Assembly: GCA_010279815.1 (NCBI GenBank)
Contig: QEOQ01000114.1
Coordinates: 904,203-968,202 of the forward strand
Origin: Brachionus plicatilis
Lineage: Eukaryota; Rotifera; Eurotatoria; Ploima; Brachionidae
DNA length: 64,000 nucleotides
Direction: 5' to 3'
Shown: positions 26,021 to 36,419 of the stretch, piece by piece
Layout of the letters: each line of letters begins with the position of its first letter
How positions within the stretch are numbered: position 1 is the first letter of the stretch
The notes under the pieces: model-generated
Database searches by the model: none
Told to the model about the DNA's origin: nothing
The model's input: the letters and a program-made list of their open reading frames with translations, nothing else
Position numbers and translations under genes: made by a program

Positions 26021-27378
26021 GTGATGGGAGTTTTCTCTTTAGTTTAGTTAACTAAAATTTAGTCGACTAGTTTTTAGCCAACTAAAATTTAGCCAACTAG
26101 TTTTAAGTTAACTAAAATTTAGTCGACTAGTTTTAAGCCAACTAAAATTTAGCCAACTAGTTTTTAGTTAACTAATTTTTAGTCGACTAGCTTTTAGTTA
26201 ACTAAAATTTAGTCGACTAGTTTTTAGTTAACTAATTTTTAGTCGACTTAATTTTAGTTGACTTATTTTTAGTCGATTAAACTAAAATTATTAACTAAAG
26301 TTTAATTTTTAAAATCTATTTTTTTTAGAAAATTTTTACTAAATAAAAGTTATAACTAAAGCAATTAGCATGATTTTTCTGTAGCAGAAACTCAAATAAA
26401 TTAAAATATGAGTAAATTATCAATTAATGATTCTTTAAACCTTTGAATTTAATTGATTATAAATTATGGAATCAACAAATTAAAAAATGTTATGTTTATT
26501 TTATTAATCAACCAATAGAATAAATAAATAACATTAAATAAAGACTTAAATTGATAACATCTGGTTTTGTTACCTATCCTCTTTTAAAAGATATCTCACT
26601 TATTCTATTACAACTTTTTTTTCTTAATATCAGACTTTTTTATGAGTCAGAGTTTTAAGTCTGAGTCACAAAAATTAAAGCAAAAAGTGAGTTGACTTAA
26701 ATATTAGTGACTTTGGCTTTAATTAGGCAGCCACAGTTACTACCTGGAACGGTAAAAGGAACATTTGGCCGCAACAATAACTACCTGGAACGGTAAAAGG
26801 AACATTTGGCCGCAACAATAACTACCTGGAACGGTAAGAGGAACATTTGGCCGCATCAATAACTACCTGGAACGGTAAGAGGAACATTTAGCCGCATCAA
26901 TAACTACCTGGAACGTTAAAAGAAACATTTGGCCGCATCAATAACTACCGAGAACGGCAAAAAATTCATGTTACTCAGACTTTTTTTAAAAAAAATTCAT
27001 TGACTTGACTTGAGACTTCTGTCTGTTTAATATCATACTAATCCCGAGTTATCTCACATCGCAAATAACATCCCTTTTTTCACATTTTTTTGTACCCTTA
27101 GTCTAACTAAATCGACTAAACTAAGTTTTAGTCGACTAAAAATAAGTTAACTAAAATTTAGCCAACTAGTTTTTAGTTTACTTATTTTTAGTAAACTAAA
27201 TTTTAGTTAGCTAAAAACTAGTCGAATAAAAATTAGTCGACTAAAAACTAGTTGGCTAAATTTTAGCTAACTAAAAATAACTAAACTAAAAATTAGTTGG
27301 CTAAAAATTAGTTAACTAAAAATTAGTCGACTTAATTTTAGCCGACTAAACTAAATTAGTTAAGTTAAGACCCATCAC
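26021..27378. mobile_element. 1.36-kb fold-back element with TA target site
   Basis: The ends are TA-GTGATGGG and CCCATCAC-TA. Each end is followed inward by an array of GTCGACTA, GTTAACTA and AGCCAACTA words with opposite orientation at the two sides (26045-26290 and 27090-27360). The centre holds an AAGTC-rich fragment (26629-26720) and a 41-bp minisatellite. No protein is encoded, so it depends on another element's transposase. Confidence 0.75.
26734..26965 (+). repeat. 41-bp tandem repeat, five to six units
   Basis: Units of the form CTACCTGGAACGGTAAAAGG followed by AACATTTGGCCGCAACAATAA, with a period of 41 bp. Single-base differences (AACAAT/ATCAAT, GGTAAAA/GGTAAGA) group neighbouring units, so the array grew by local duplication. 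There are no spacers of unique sequence. Confidence 0.85.
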
Positions 27379-28299
27379 TAGGAACGAGCTAGCCGTGACG
27401 AGCTTTATAAGCAGATGTAGGCGTATCTAAGATATTCACTAAGCGCAGTGAAAAATAATTGATGATGTCGAAAATTGAGATTAACGCACACGTTAAAAAA
27501 TATATTCCCATTGAAAATTTAATTTTTCTCAAAGAAATTATAATTAATAGAAGTTTCTTTATTAAGTTTACAATTATTCTTCTATGAATCCTTCTTACGA
27601 AATTTAAAAAGAAAAATAACGCCTCGTTCCTCGCATATAAAGCTCGGCTTCTCTATCATAGTATTTACGGCTTGAAATGAACAAGAGGTAATACTGATAA
27701 GTGTTTTTTGATCTCACATAACTTTTTTTTGAAAAGTTTTTTTTTGCGCAAATAATAAATGACTATTTTTCTATTTTCTTTATCTACAAATTAATATAAG
27801 ACCTATCCCATTATATTTTTTTTTAAATTGATTTTAAAAATAACCCAATAAATAAAAAAGATCCAGCTTGCGAAAAAAACTCTCGTGAAAACAATTTTTT
27901 TCAAACAATGACCCTTTTTCTTGAGTAATTTTTCACCCTGATGTGATATCCAGACATCACTCAATGATCAAAACAAATTAAACATTTATCTGCAACGTCT
28001 AAGTTGCAACATAAACATTTAATACATTTTTATTATTACATATAAACCTTGACCCACAATGCTGACTAAACACAAATATTAGTTATATTAAGCATGATTA
28101 ACGCGTGTTTAGCTTATTAAGCATGCTAACAAATTAGCTATAAAATTGGAACACATTTAAACATTATTACTATGGATATTAATTATATTTCAGTTTATTT
28201 TAGCTTATATTTTTATGAATTATTACTTAATCCTTATACGTCCTTAGACGTCCGTTTCTATTCATTTATTTAGATTTATTTCATTTAATAAACTAGCCT
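27379..28299. other. Non-coding
   Basis: No gene seen. AACGAGCTAGCCGTGACGAG (27383) and the complementary CTCGTTCCTCGCATATAAAGC (27631, last 20 bases relevant) suggest an older palindromic element into which the fold-back element inserted. The word GCGAGGAACGAAGTGACG recurs at 41383. Confidence 0.3.
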
Positions 28300-28636
28300 T
28301 CAAGGCAAACAAACAAACCTACGTTTATCTTTAACTTTATAATAAATCCCAAGGATTTTACATCTGGCGACGAGGAAAAAAGACAATACAAATAGCTAAT
28401 CAACCACTGTTTATGAACCAAGGCTAAAATACTAACGAAAGCGAAAACGAAAACAAACCGCCAAATTTTCAACATTCATTAACAGACCAAGAAACTATTA
28501 CTGTTAATCAACAATAACAGTTTACAGTTCAAGAAACTACGTTTGATACTCAACAAGAGCAACCGCAATTAGCACTAGAAGCTGTGGTGTCTTGAAAAAG
28601 ACAACACAAAAAGTCACCATCTGATTCAATCAGTTT
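28300..28636 (+). mobile_element. Possible LTR-retrotransposon leader and gag start
   Basis: TCTGGCGACGAGG at about 28363 looks like a primer-binding-site context just after a possible LTR end (GGATTTTACA). It is followed by a Gln/Glu/Thr/Asn-rich open stretch (TQQEQPQLALEAVVS) broken by TAA and TGA. No pol genes follow and no second LTR was found, so this is a weak call of a truncated leader. Confidence 0.3.
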
Positions 28637-28748
28637 CTTTTTATTGTGACTGACTAACGCGCATACGCAGATATTGCTGCAACCAAGCAGTTATGTCTGC
28701 TATCTCAATATTTACATTTTTATTCGCATGCGTTAGTCAACCACAATA
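28637..28748. repeat. Short inverted repeat, MITE-like
   Basis: ATTGTGACTGACTAACGCGC at the left and the near-complement of GCATGCGTTAGTCAACCACA at the right enclose about 65 bp. The ends differ by a few bases. Confidence 0.5.
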
Positions 28749-28960
28749 CTAATTCAATTTTATATCTGATTCGAACCACATTTTGTATACTTTTCTATTT
28801 ATACGGAATGAACAATTTTATTTACTTCGGCCTAATCTTTCTATTCTAATTTTAGAACGGCCGTTTTCATACTTTTTTAAAATAAAGAATCTCTTAACAA
28901 TAAAACCTTTTATTTGTTAACTGATTTATAAACGATTTATATAATGTTTTTTGGGATTAA

Positions 28961-29011
28961 TGCTTAATGGGATTTCACTAAAAACGGTCTTTAGTGAAAT
29001 CCCATTAAGCA
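28961..29011. repeat. Perfect 22-bp hairpin
   Basis: TGCTTAATGGGATTTCACTA plus two A is followed by a 7-base loop (AACGGTC) and the exact complement. It stands alone in A/T-rich DNA, just upstream of the membrane-protein-like gene. It could be a MITE relic or a structured regulatory element; nothing decides. Confidence 0.7.
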
Positions 29012-29147
29012 AAAAACATTTTAAATTTTGAATTAATGGTTATTTCTATCCAACTATTATAATGTTAAAAGAAATTTTTTTCAAAAGAATAAATGGTAAC
29101 AAAATAAGTCAAAATATTAAGTTTTTAAAATTTTTTAAATTTAATTA

Positions 29148-29745
29148 GGTGATCTCCAAAAGGCAAAAGTTTGGTGCATTTTACATGATGACATAATTGG
29201 TGTAACTTGGATGGAAAAAGAAAAGTGCTATATCAAATTCATTACGACGAAAAGTGTCATACATAGAAAAAAATCATCATTGATTAGCACTTGGTTCCCA
29301 GCAAGTTTAGAAATAATTTGCATATTAAAAATATTTATTATTTTTTTTTTAATTTTATTAATATTGAATGGATTTATGAGCAAGTATGATAAGCTTGTAA
29401 GTGATTATCAAAAATGTTTGATTAAAAAGAAACAGGACATTTTTTACTTTATTTTTCAAATCGATTGCCAAAACAATGCCTCATTTTGGAATGTAATTTT
29501 GTCATTCAATTTAAAAATAAATTCTAATGTTTTTATCTATACAAGGCCTTTTTTGAAACGCTTTTGGATTTTGGTCATTATGTTTCTAGTTTTATTGGCA
29601 GAATAATCAATTCATTTATGTCTTCAACTTTTAGTGGACTTGGAATAATGGACTTTTTCAAATTAATGATTGGACTTGTGACAATTTTAGCTTCCTTAGT
29701 ATTTTGTTTTTTTATTATAATATTTTCTGTAAAAAAATATTAAAA
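29148..29745 (+). CDS. Membrane-protein-like gene, possibly frameshifted
   Basis: An open frame can be read from a possible acceptor (TTTAATTAG at 29148) through the Met at 29211 to 29606. Its hydrophobic stretch, ILKIFIIFFLILLILNGF, lies near 29315-29370. The frame ends at the TAA at 29604. A second frame overlapping from about 29545 continues with a Gly-rich segment and a strong C-terminal membrane helix (LVTILASLVFCFFIIIFS, about 29670-29730), then a Lys-Lys-Tyr end and TAA. The two parts could be one glycoprotein-like product broken by a +1 shift, or two exons. Family not recognised; a single C-terminal anchor is a layout shared by many surface proteins. Confidence 0.35.
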
Positions 29746-29877
29746 AGAATTTGTAAAATGAATAGCAACATATTTTTTGTATTCAATTGTTTAATAAATT
29801 AATTCATAATTTAATTTAAAAAATTCAAAAGCAATAATAATTAATATAAAATGCTTAAAAAAAATTATTTTTTTTGA

Positions 29878-30254
29878 TTATATAAATATCGTTTTCGTGC
29901 AAACAATAAAACAATTTATTTCTCAATTAACCCTGTTGACTTTGTCAACGTTTCCAATTGTTTCTTACTTGGATTCTGATTTTTCTGAAAAAAAAACTGT
30001 GATAAGATCAATTTTTGCTCAAGATTCATTGATTTGCTCTTTCCTCTATTAGCTTTATTTTTCATACATTTTCTCTTATATTTAAACCATTGATTTAATT
30101 GTTGGTACGTGAAATTGCTTTCATTTGCCAATTGCTTTTTTGTCTTTATATATGGATATGGTTTTGCTGAGTTATTTAAAAACCAGTGCTCAAGTACGTT
30201 AGTTTTTTTTACATAATTCTTCTTGAGTTTTACTTTAGTTTTTAAAAGAAACAA
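29878..30254 (-). pseudogene. Double homeodomain protein, second domain broken by a stop
   Basis: The first homeodomain is VLEHWFLNNSAKPYPYIKTK, then KQLANESNFTYQQLNQWFKY followed by KRKCM. The extra Pro-Tyr-Pro between helices 1 and 2 is the mark of TALE-class homeodomains. A basic linker leads to a second domain (LILSQFFFQKNQNPSKKQLE, LTKSTGLIEK), which hits TAA at 29916 and then continues in frame as IVLLFARKRYL, the expected recognition helix, so the stop is probably a CAA-to-TAA change. The invariant Asn of WFxNxR is Tyr in the first domain and Arg in the second, so normal DNA contact is doubtful. The gene may be decayed or an element cargo gene. Confidence 0.6.
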
Positions 30255-30279
30255 GATTAATTTTAGTCATTTATTTATT

Positions 30280-30681
30280 TTAATATTTGAAAAAATTACT
30301 GTTTTTTTTTCCTTTTACTAAATATTCCTGATTACTTTTTAGAGTTTTCCAACCTATTTCTGTTATAAAACATTTTTTATAAATATTTAATTTTCTGAAA
30401 AAAAGGGTTCCATTTTTTAAAGTTGATTGCGCAAAAAACATGCCACTTTTAGCGGTTAAAATTGATATATTCCTTCCACTTGCGCATGCTTCTTTAAATA
30501 CCTTTTTATTCAATAAAATCGCCTTTTCTGCAGCCTTTAAACTTTTTTGACAAGAGAATCTAGTGATAAAATATCCCAATTTTAGAGTTTGTTGAGAGAG
30601 ATAAAATCCAGCTCTTGTACATTTCCATGATAATTTACAGATTTGTTTCCCAAAAAATAAACATATTGCTAAATTCTTCAT
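30280..30681 (-). CDS. Small lysine-rich ORF, unrecognised
   Basis: A complete 133-codon ORF from the ATG at 30681 to the TAA at 30280. It has regular amphipathic stretches (FYLSQQTLKLGYFITRF, SLKAAEKAILLNKKVF), several Cys, and a very basic C-terminus. It lies directly upstream of the homeodomain remnant on the same strand, 25 bp away. A weak resemblance to the 14643-14820 frame is noted. No function can be assigned, and coding status is uncertain. Confidence 0.35.
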   Translation of the reverse strand: MKNLAICLFFGKQICKLSWKCTRAGFYLSQQTLKLGYFITRFSCQKSLKAAEKAILLNKKVFKEACASGRNISILTAKSGMFFAQSTLKNGTLFFRKLNIYKKCFITEIGWKTLKSNQEYLVKGKKNSNFFKY

Positions 30682-31384
30682 TATTAATTATCCCAATTAT
30701 CTAAAATTATTTAATGTTAAAAAAATTAATAAAATTAAAGTTAAAAAAGAGTCGAATTTAAAAATTTTTATTTCATATTCAAATCTAAATAAAAATCTAA
30801 AATACTTTAATCCAATAAAAAAATTATTTCCATAAATTCTACTATCAATTGTTCTCATTTATTCTTTAAATAAAGACATAGAAATATTATATTTAATCCA
30901 TCCAAACAATATTTACTCCGCCTGATCCTTTTTTTAACCCACTAAATAAATATTTTCTACTGTTTTCAATTTTTTTACCCCAATTCTAATTTTTTTAAGC
31001 CCTGAATAATTTATTTTTAAACCCATTTTTTTCTTAACAATTATATAGGACCAACTACATTGTGTTGAACTTTGAAACCACAATTGTTTCCTTTTATCAT
31101 AAAATATTAACATTTAATACATTTAAATATATTTTTTGCAGTTCATATTAATTATTTCAAACATTTTTATTGATTTTTCTGATAAATGACCTGGTAAATT
31201 TTTGCATATCTATTAACTTCTTATACTATTTAAACAAATGGTTAAATATTTTATCTCATTTTTCAAGGAAAAAATAATTTTTTAACTTTCATCGAACAAA
31301 AAATGAAGTTTTTCTTTTTTGTTATGTTTTCTTATTTGTAAATTGTGAATTGGAAAAAACATAATCAACAATTCGTTTCTTTAG
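30682..31384. other. Non-coding, AT-rich
   Basis: No gene seen; it separates the minus-strand pair from the plus-strand gene that follows. Confidence 0.35.
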
Positions 31385-32140
31385 GCAACGAAGAGAAGCA
31401 CCAAAACGCATTTCTTTACATCATATTTCGGATCAAATTATTAAAGATTCTGAGCTTTTTTTTTGTTTTACATCAAAAGAATGTCAAAAAGTAGATGAGT
31501 TTTCGATCGCTGAAAATTATACATATAACTGCTACGAGCTGTTTTTACCAATTAATTACTACCCAAAAATCGAATTATAGAAAAAAATTGCTGTGTTTGG
31601 GTTTATTAAAAATGAGGGAAGTGTATTAACTGAAAGTCAAAAATATACGGATTCTTGTAGAAAAATAAGAAGGTAAATAAAAAGTGTTAAAATGTAAAAA
31701 ATAATATTTTATTCTATAAGGTTTAACGTAAATGAAAAGTCAGTTCTTATTACAGTTGAAGATAATATAATATATGCTGATAAAAGAAAAGCCAATTCTA
31801 TAATAGGAAATGAGTTATTTTCTAATTCACACTATTTTTTATGGATTATTTTCAAACTTGACATTTATGATGAAGATGCTGATTCGATTGCTTATCTCCG
31901 AGCCATAATGGTAAATATTTAAGACAATTTTATTAAAGAAATAATTTTGATATTTTTATTAAGGATTTTACTTTTTATTTAACATTTGGAAAGTATCTTA
32001 TACTTTTTTGTATAGCCTCTGTAAAAGCATACAATGTTTATTGTAAACATGTAAAGAAACGAGCCAGAACTGAGAAATGTGATTCGGATGATGATGTTGC
32101 TGAAAAAAATAATAAGAAAGTGAAGAAAAAAAATAATTAA
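31385..32140 (+). CDS. Multi-exon membrane-protein-like gene (partial model)
   Basis: Three or four exon-like blocks lie on the plus strand. Block 1 (31387-31580) reads RREAPKRISLHHISDQIIKD and ends YYPKIEL then TAG, after which the same sense continues (KIAVFGFIKNEGSVLTESQK) to a donor at 31673 (AGG-GTAAAT context). Block 2 (31720-31910) has SVLITVEDNIIYADKRKANS. Block 3 (31962-32140) carries one membrane helix (YLTFGKYLILFCIASVKAYN), then a basic/acidic tail ending KKKNN and TAA. The 5' end is not resolved. The layout suggests a type I membrane protein with a short cytoplasmic tail. Family not recognised; it may be decayed, given the TAG in block 1. Confidence 0.4.
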
Positions 32141-32441
32141 AAATATTTTACTTCATTTTAACAAATGCTTAAACTTATTTGGTTGTTATTTTTAATTTTG
32201 TTTTATTTGTAACTTTTTTCTAAATAAAAATATAAAAGTATTAATTAATCTTTAGATAACAATTAAATTTTAAAATGCTACCTGAAAAATTAAAATGTAA
32301 AAGCATGATAAAAACTGCTTTTTCTTCTCATAAACGATGTTTTATCTGCAGAGTGTCAAAACCTAAATTGCCTTTTTAATAAAGAATGATTTTTTCCAAT
32401 TAATATCTTATAAGCTTATAAAACCGAGTCGAAGTATTTCA

Positions 32442-34391
32442 ATGATGTTGAACCTAATTCTTGAGCGAAAAATTGGTATATTCGATACTTTTAAAAACAT
32501 TGATCAGTTAAATGATGAAAATTGTATTAAAATTACGGGTTGGACTAAAGAACATTTTCTTAGATTTTCCAAATATGTAACTAGTATAAACGATACCAAA
32601 GGACGTACAAAAGAACAATTGAAAGCTCTTTATCGTTTTTGGCTGAGAAAAGCAACCGATCAGGCTTGATTAGCTATGTTATTTAATAGTTCAACAACTC
32701 AAAATCAGATTAGCCATTATTTAGAACAAATTAGAAATGCTGTTTACAAGGATATTGTTCCATTTTATTTAGGCTGAAGAAAAGGAAGAAAATTTTTTAC
32801 TTCTCATAACAATGCAACAACTTGTGAACTATTTGATTTACAGCATGACGATCTTGCAAATTTTGTTGACGGAACTTACTGCAGATGCGAAAAGAGCAAA
32901 AATAATCAAGTTCAATACGATTATTTTAGTGGATAAAAAAAAGATTCTTTAATAAAGCCATTTTTAATATGCTGTGCTGATGGCTAGATAATAGATTGCT
33001 ATGGCCCTTTTAAAGCGAATATGAATGACGCATCAATTCTTGACTACATTTTAGACACAGATGAAGAATTGCTAGGAATACTTGAACCGAAAAAAACATT
33101 TTTTTTTTTGGATAGAGGTGAAATTGTTAATTTTTGATTTAAATATCAATTATAAATTATTTTGTTATAGGATTTAGAGATATTTTTAAAAAACTGTCAG
33201 ATGTTTATAGCTTTAAACCACTGATGCCAACTTGTAAGCAATTAGAAGAATCAATATTTTCTAGTGATGAAAAAGAACAAAAACAGTTGACGGTTGTTCA
33301 AACAACCAAGACCAGATTTGTGACTAAAGTAATATCTAAAATAACTTTTAGGAAAAAAAATCAGTTAATTTTTAAATTACAGTGTAGATTTATTATAGAA
33401 ACAGTAAATGGTAAATTAAAAAGACTAAAAGCTCTTGATAACGTGAGGAATTCTGTGATAAATCATATACAAAAAGATTATAGAAACGCATGTGCAATGA
33501 TAAATTTTTTTCACAAGCCATGTTGTCCTGATGGTGAAAATTCTAGATAAATTTCTAAGAGGATGAAAAAAAAGCAAAGGAATACGAAAACGAACTAGAA
33601 TACTTATTGAAAACACGATTGGACACAAAAGCAACAAAAGAATTAAAATTTTCTGAAATTGAAGACTTTCCTAGACTATCTAAAACAATAATTATTGAAA
33701 ATATAATTTTTGGAACATATCAATATAATCAATGTCAAATTTATTACGAAGATTTATTAAATAATGAAACATGCTATTTAATATCAGAAAATAGTTATGA
33801 ATCAAGAAACAATGCCGAAAATACAAAAATAATTGAATTTGAAATAGCATCAAGGCATAAAAGAAGTGAAGTCAAAAAATTTACTAAAAAAAAAAAAAGT
33901 TTAAATTGTAAAAAACATTTTAAAAACAGTTATAAAGTCTTTATAAAATATGTCCCGCTTCTAAATGAATGGAGGTCGATATAAAGTAAATATTTTTCAA
34001 TGAAATGTTATTTTTACTTATTTATTAAATTATTTAATCTGAAGGCTATATTTGCAATTGTATGTCTGGAAGAAAAGTTGTTGGATCTTGTGTTCATGTC
34101 GCAACTGTTCTTTGCTTCTTGGCATTTGATAGGTTCCGAAATATTAAAATAAAAGGAAACCATCTCAAAAATATATTTATTGATACCGAATCGAATAAAA
34201 AACCAAATGAACCAAAAGATGTTCGTGTTGAAAGTAAAAAAAAAGGTAGATTTGTTGAAAGTATAAGTAAAGAAGTTGAAAATGAAAATGACAAAATGAA
34301 TGAAAATATTTTTAATGTTTTTATGAATGAATATCAAGAAATTCCCTTTATTGAGCAATTTAAAAATCATGTACCTAAATGGGGAGCATAA
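32442..34391 (+). pseudogene. DDE-superfamily transposase with SWIM zinc finger
   Basis: The order is that of a widespread animal DDE_4-type transposase. An N-terminal helical region (ITGWTKEHFLRFSKYV, EQLKALYRFWLRKA) is followed by the first catalytic Asp in NFVDGTYCRCEKS (about 32860). The next blocks are FLICCADG and YGPFKANMNDASIL, the second Asp in FFFLDRG-FRD split by a 55-bp intron (33117-33171), and the Glu in FIIETVNGKLKR (33391). A divergent region follows (33607-33984), then after an intron (to 34047) a SWIM finger CNC...GSCVHVATVLCFL. In-frame stops at about 32667, 32775, 32937 and 32985, and shifted frames around 33550, show it is dead. Confidence 0.8.
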
Positions 34392-34590
34392 TTAGTTTAT
34401 AACTGAATAAGCAATATAATTTTATTAAACACTTGTTCAATTGACTTTTTCCTTCTCTCGTTATGGTGTGTTTATAAATTAAGAAAAGATTTTTTGTTGG
34501 AGTTCAAAAATGTAATCAAAATTGCCAAAATAATAAAAACGTAATTGTGCGATATAATGCGGAACTAATATTTTTTCAAAAAAAAATGAA

Positions 34591-34933
34591 CTTAATACAT
34601 CTTGATTTTTGCTTTTCAGAAAGATGCAAGTTATGTCAAACTAAAATAGAATGTGATGTCGAATTTCATACAAATCCGAATTTTGTTTTTATTCAAGCAA
34701 GAGAATTTAATGTTTTTTTGAAAGATCTGCCAGTAGAAATTATCATTGATAAAAGGAGGTTCAAATTGTTAACAGCGACATATTCAAAGTCAGGAAATTT
34801 TTGGGGAATATTCAATATCGAAGGAGAATTCTATCTCGTAAATGATTTAGACCAGAGTGTGAAAAAATTAAATGACAGCCAAAAACAATCCTGTAATCAT
34901 TCTATAAGTTCTACTTTATATTTTTTAGTATAG
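34591..34933 (+). pseudogene. Ubiquitin-hydrolase-like C-terminal fragment
   Basis: After a good acceptor (TTTTGCTTTTCAG) one exon gives a Cys-x2-Cys start (RCKLCQ), then NPNFVFIQARE, LTATYSKSGNFWGIFNIEGE and FYLVNDL. The pattern is that of C19-type peptidase fragments often found beside such transposases. The usual catalytic His of the H-F-x-G-x-F block is Asn here, so it is probably inactive. It follows the SWIM transposase on the same strand and could be the 3' part of the same element. Confidence 0.45.
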
Positions 34934-35108
34934 TAAATAAAAAAATAAAATAAAAAAAAATTTTTAATGCAATTTTTTTTTGGAATATTTTGATTTTAAA
35001 TAAACAATGGAAAAAAAACAATTTTTTTAATTTACACATTTTCATTTTTACAATTAATCACGCAGGCACTTAAAAACTTTAACAACCATAACCTGGTTAC
35101 ATAAATAT

Positions 35109-35692
35109 TTAATAGGTTTTAATAAAAAAAATACAACCAAAACAAAGCATTTTGGCCAAAACTTCCCAAAGACTTTGATTCCAAACAAATTGTTTCTGAT
35201 GAACCCGATTTTCTTGCAACATGTATCGGCAAGTCTTCAAACATATTATTTTTATTTGTCTAAAATCTTTATAAATTAATTTATTTTTATTGAATATAAA
35301 ATAAAAAAATACCTTGAATTTTTTTCCTTCATTGACATTTTTTTCTTTCCTTTCATTTTTTGAATATATCTGACAACACAAAAGAAAGTCAATGTAAAAG
35401 CTATTAAAGCTAAAGGTCCAATAATAACAAAAACAAGATAATCTGCTCTAATGAATGAAAATTCACATTCAACCTTTGTTTTTAAAATACTTTTTGCGAA
35501 ACGAACACGACAGTTCGATAAATAATTTAAGCTTGGATTTAACATTGAAGTTGCAGTGGCAGTCTCTGTAGAAGAGGCAATTGTATTCAAGGTAGTAGTC
35601 TCGTTGGTGGTCAGTGTGGTTGCTCTAGTTACACTCTGAGTGTAACTAAAATTCCTGATTGCTTTGAAATATTGTGATAAGCTTAAAGCCAT
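35109..35692 (-). CDS. Ser/Thr-rich single-pass membrane protein (2 exons)
   Basis: Complement of 35109-35259 and 35313-35692, giving 176 residues, with a 53-bp GT-AG intron. The ATG at 35692 opens a region with many Ser/Thr (TTLTTNETTTLNTIASSTET), a likely O-glycosylated ectodomain. Two Cys follow, then one clear membrane helix (YLVFVIIGPLALIAFTLTFF) at about residues 83-105 and a Lys-rich cytoplasmic tail (KMKGKKKMSMKEKNS). There is no N-terminal signal peptide. Exon 2 is also open in a second frame (MFEDLPIHVARKSG), so the splice phase should be checked. Family not recognised; coding status is likely but unproven. Confidence 0.5.
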
Positions 35693-36419
35693 TGCGTGGA
35701 TTTGATTTAAGAAGTTTTTAAGTGAGATTTTTAAATGCTAAAATGCTTAGAAAATAAAGTCTCAATGAAATAAGCAAAATTGCAATTGCTGTTTTTTAAT
35801 TCATTTTGAAAATTTTTTTTATAAATGTTAAGTTAAATTCGCCACTTTTTTTACCATTTTTTTCCCGATCTGGAGACGACAACTATTTTTTTTTTCAAAT
35901 TAAATGGTTGAAAATAAAAAAGGAAAAAAAACCTATCAAAATTCGCTAAAATTAGGCATTTTACTAAAAATTTAAATGACATAAAAGGGGGCATTTTTTC
36001 AATAGAAATACGGTAGAGTTCTTTATAAGTTTTGCGTGAGTTTTGAACTTTTAAAGGATTCTAGTATGCCTAATTTTAAGTCTTGATGTTCATTTCAACT
36101 ATAAAGAAATTTTGAACTGTTTTCCAATTACCGTGGCTTTTACAACATTACCAAATAAGCATAATATTTTTTCGTGCATTAGAAATTTTTTTCTTGATTC
36201 TCCAACCTATTAATTTCTTGTTTTTGTAATGAAGGGAAATATTTATGAATATAAATCAGGACACTCAAAATTAAAATCATAATCTGCTTATACTAAACGA
36301 ATCCTTTAAAGTAGCTTACTAGCTTTTCAGATTCAAAGATAATATCAACATTAATTTCACTAATTTCGACAATCGTTTCCAAAATTGCACTAAAAAATTT
36401 TAAAAAAAGCATTTGAACA
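35693..36419. other. Non-coding, AT-rich
   Basis: No gene seen between the membrane protein and the Tc1 pseudogene; only A/T-rich sequence. Confidence 0.35.

Noticed and set aside
26734..26965. 41-bp repeats considered as a CRISPR-like array.
   Set aside because: The units are contiguous with no unique spacers, the units differ from one another, and the genome is eukaryotic.
28755..28775. GATTCGAACCAC considered as the T-arm of a minus-strand tRNA.
   Set aside because: No matching acceptor stem, anticodon arm or D-arm can be built around it.
32442..33550. Possible alternative genetic code (TGA or TAG read as an amino acid), given the repeated stops in otherwise good transposase frames.
   Set aside because: TAA, TAG and TGA all occur, frameshifts accompany them, and the intact genes (NmrA-like, coiled-coil, PVPV) use ordinary stops only at their ends. 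Decay explains it.
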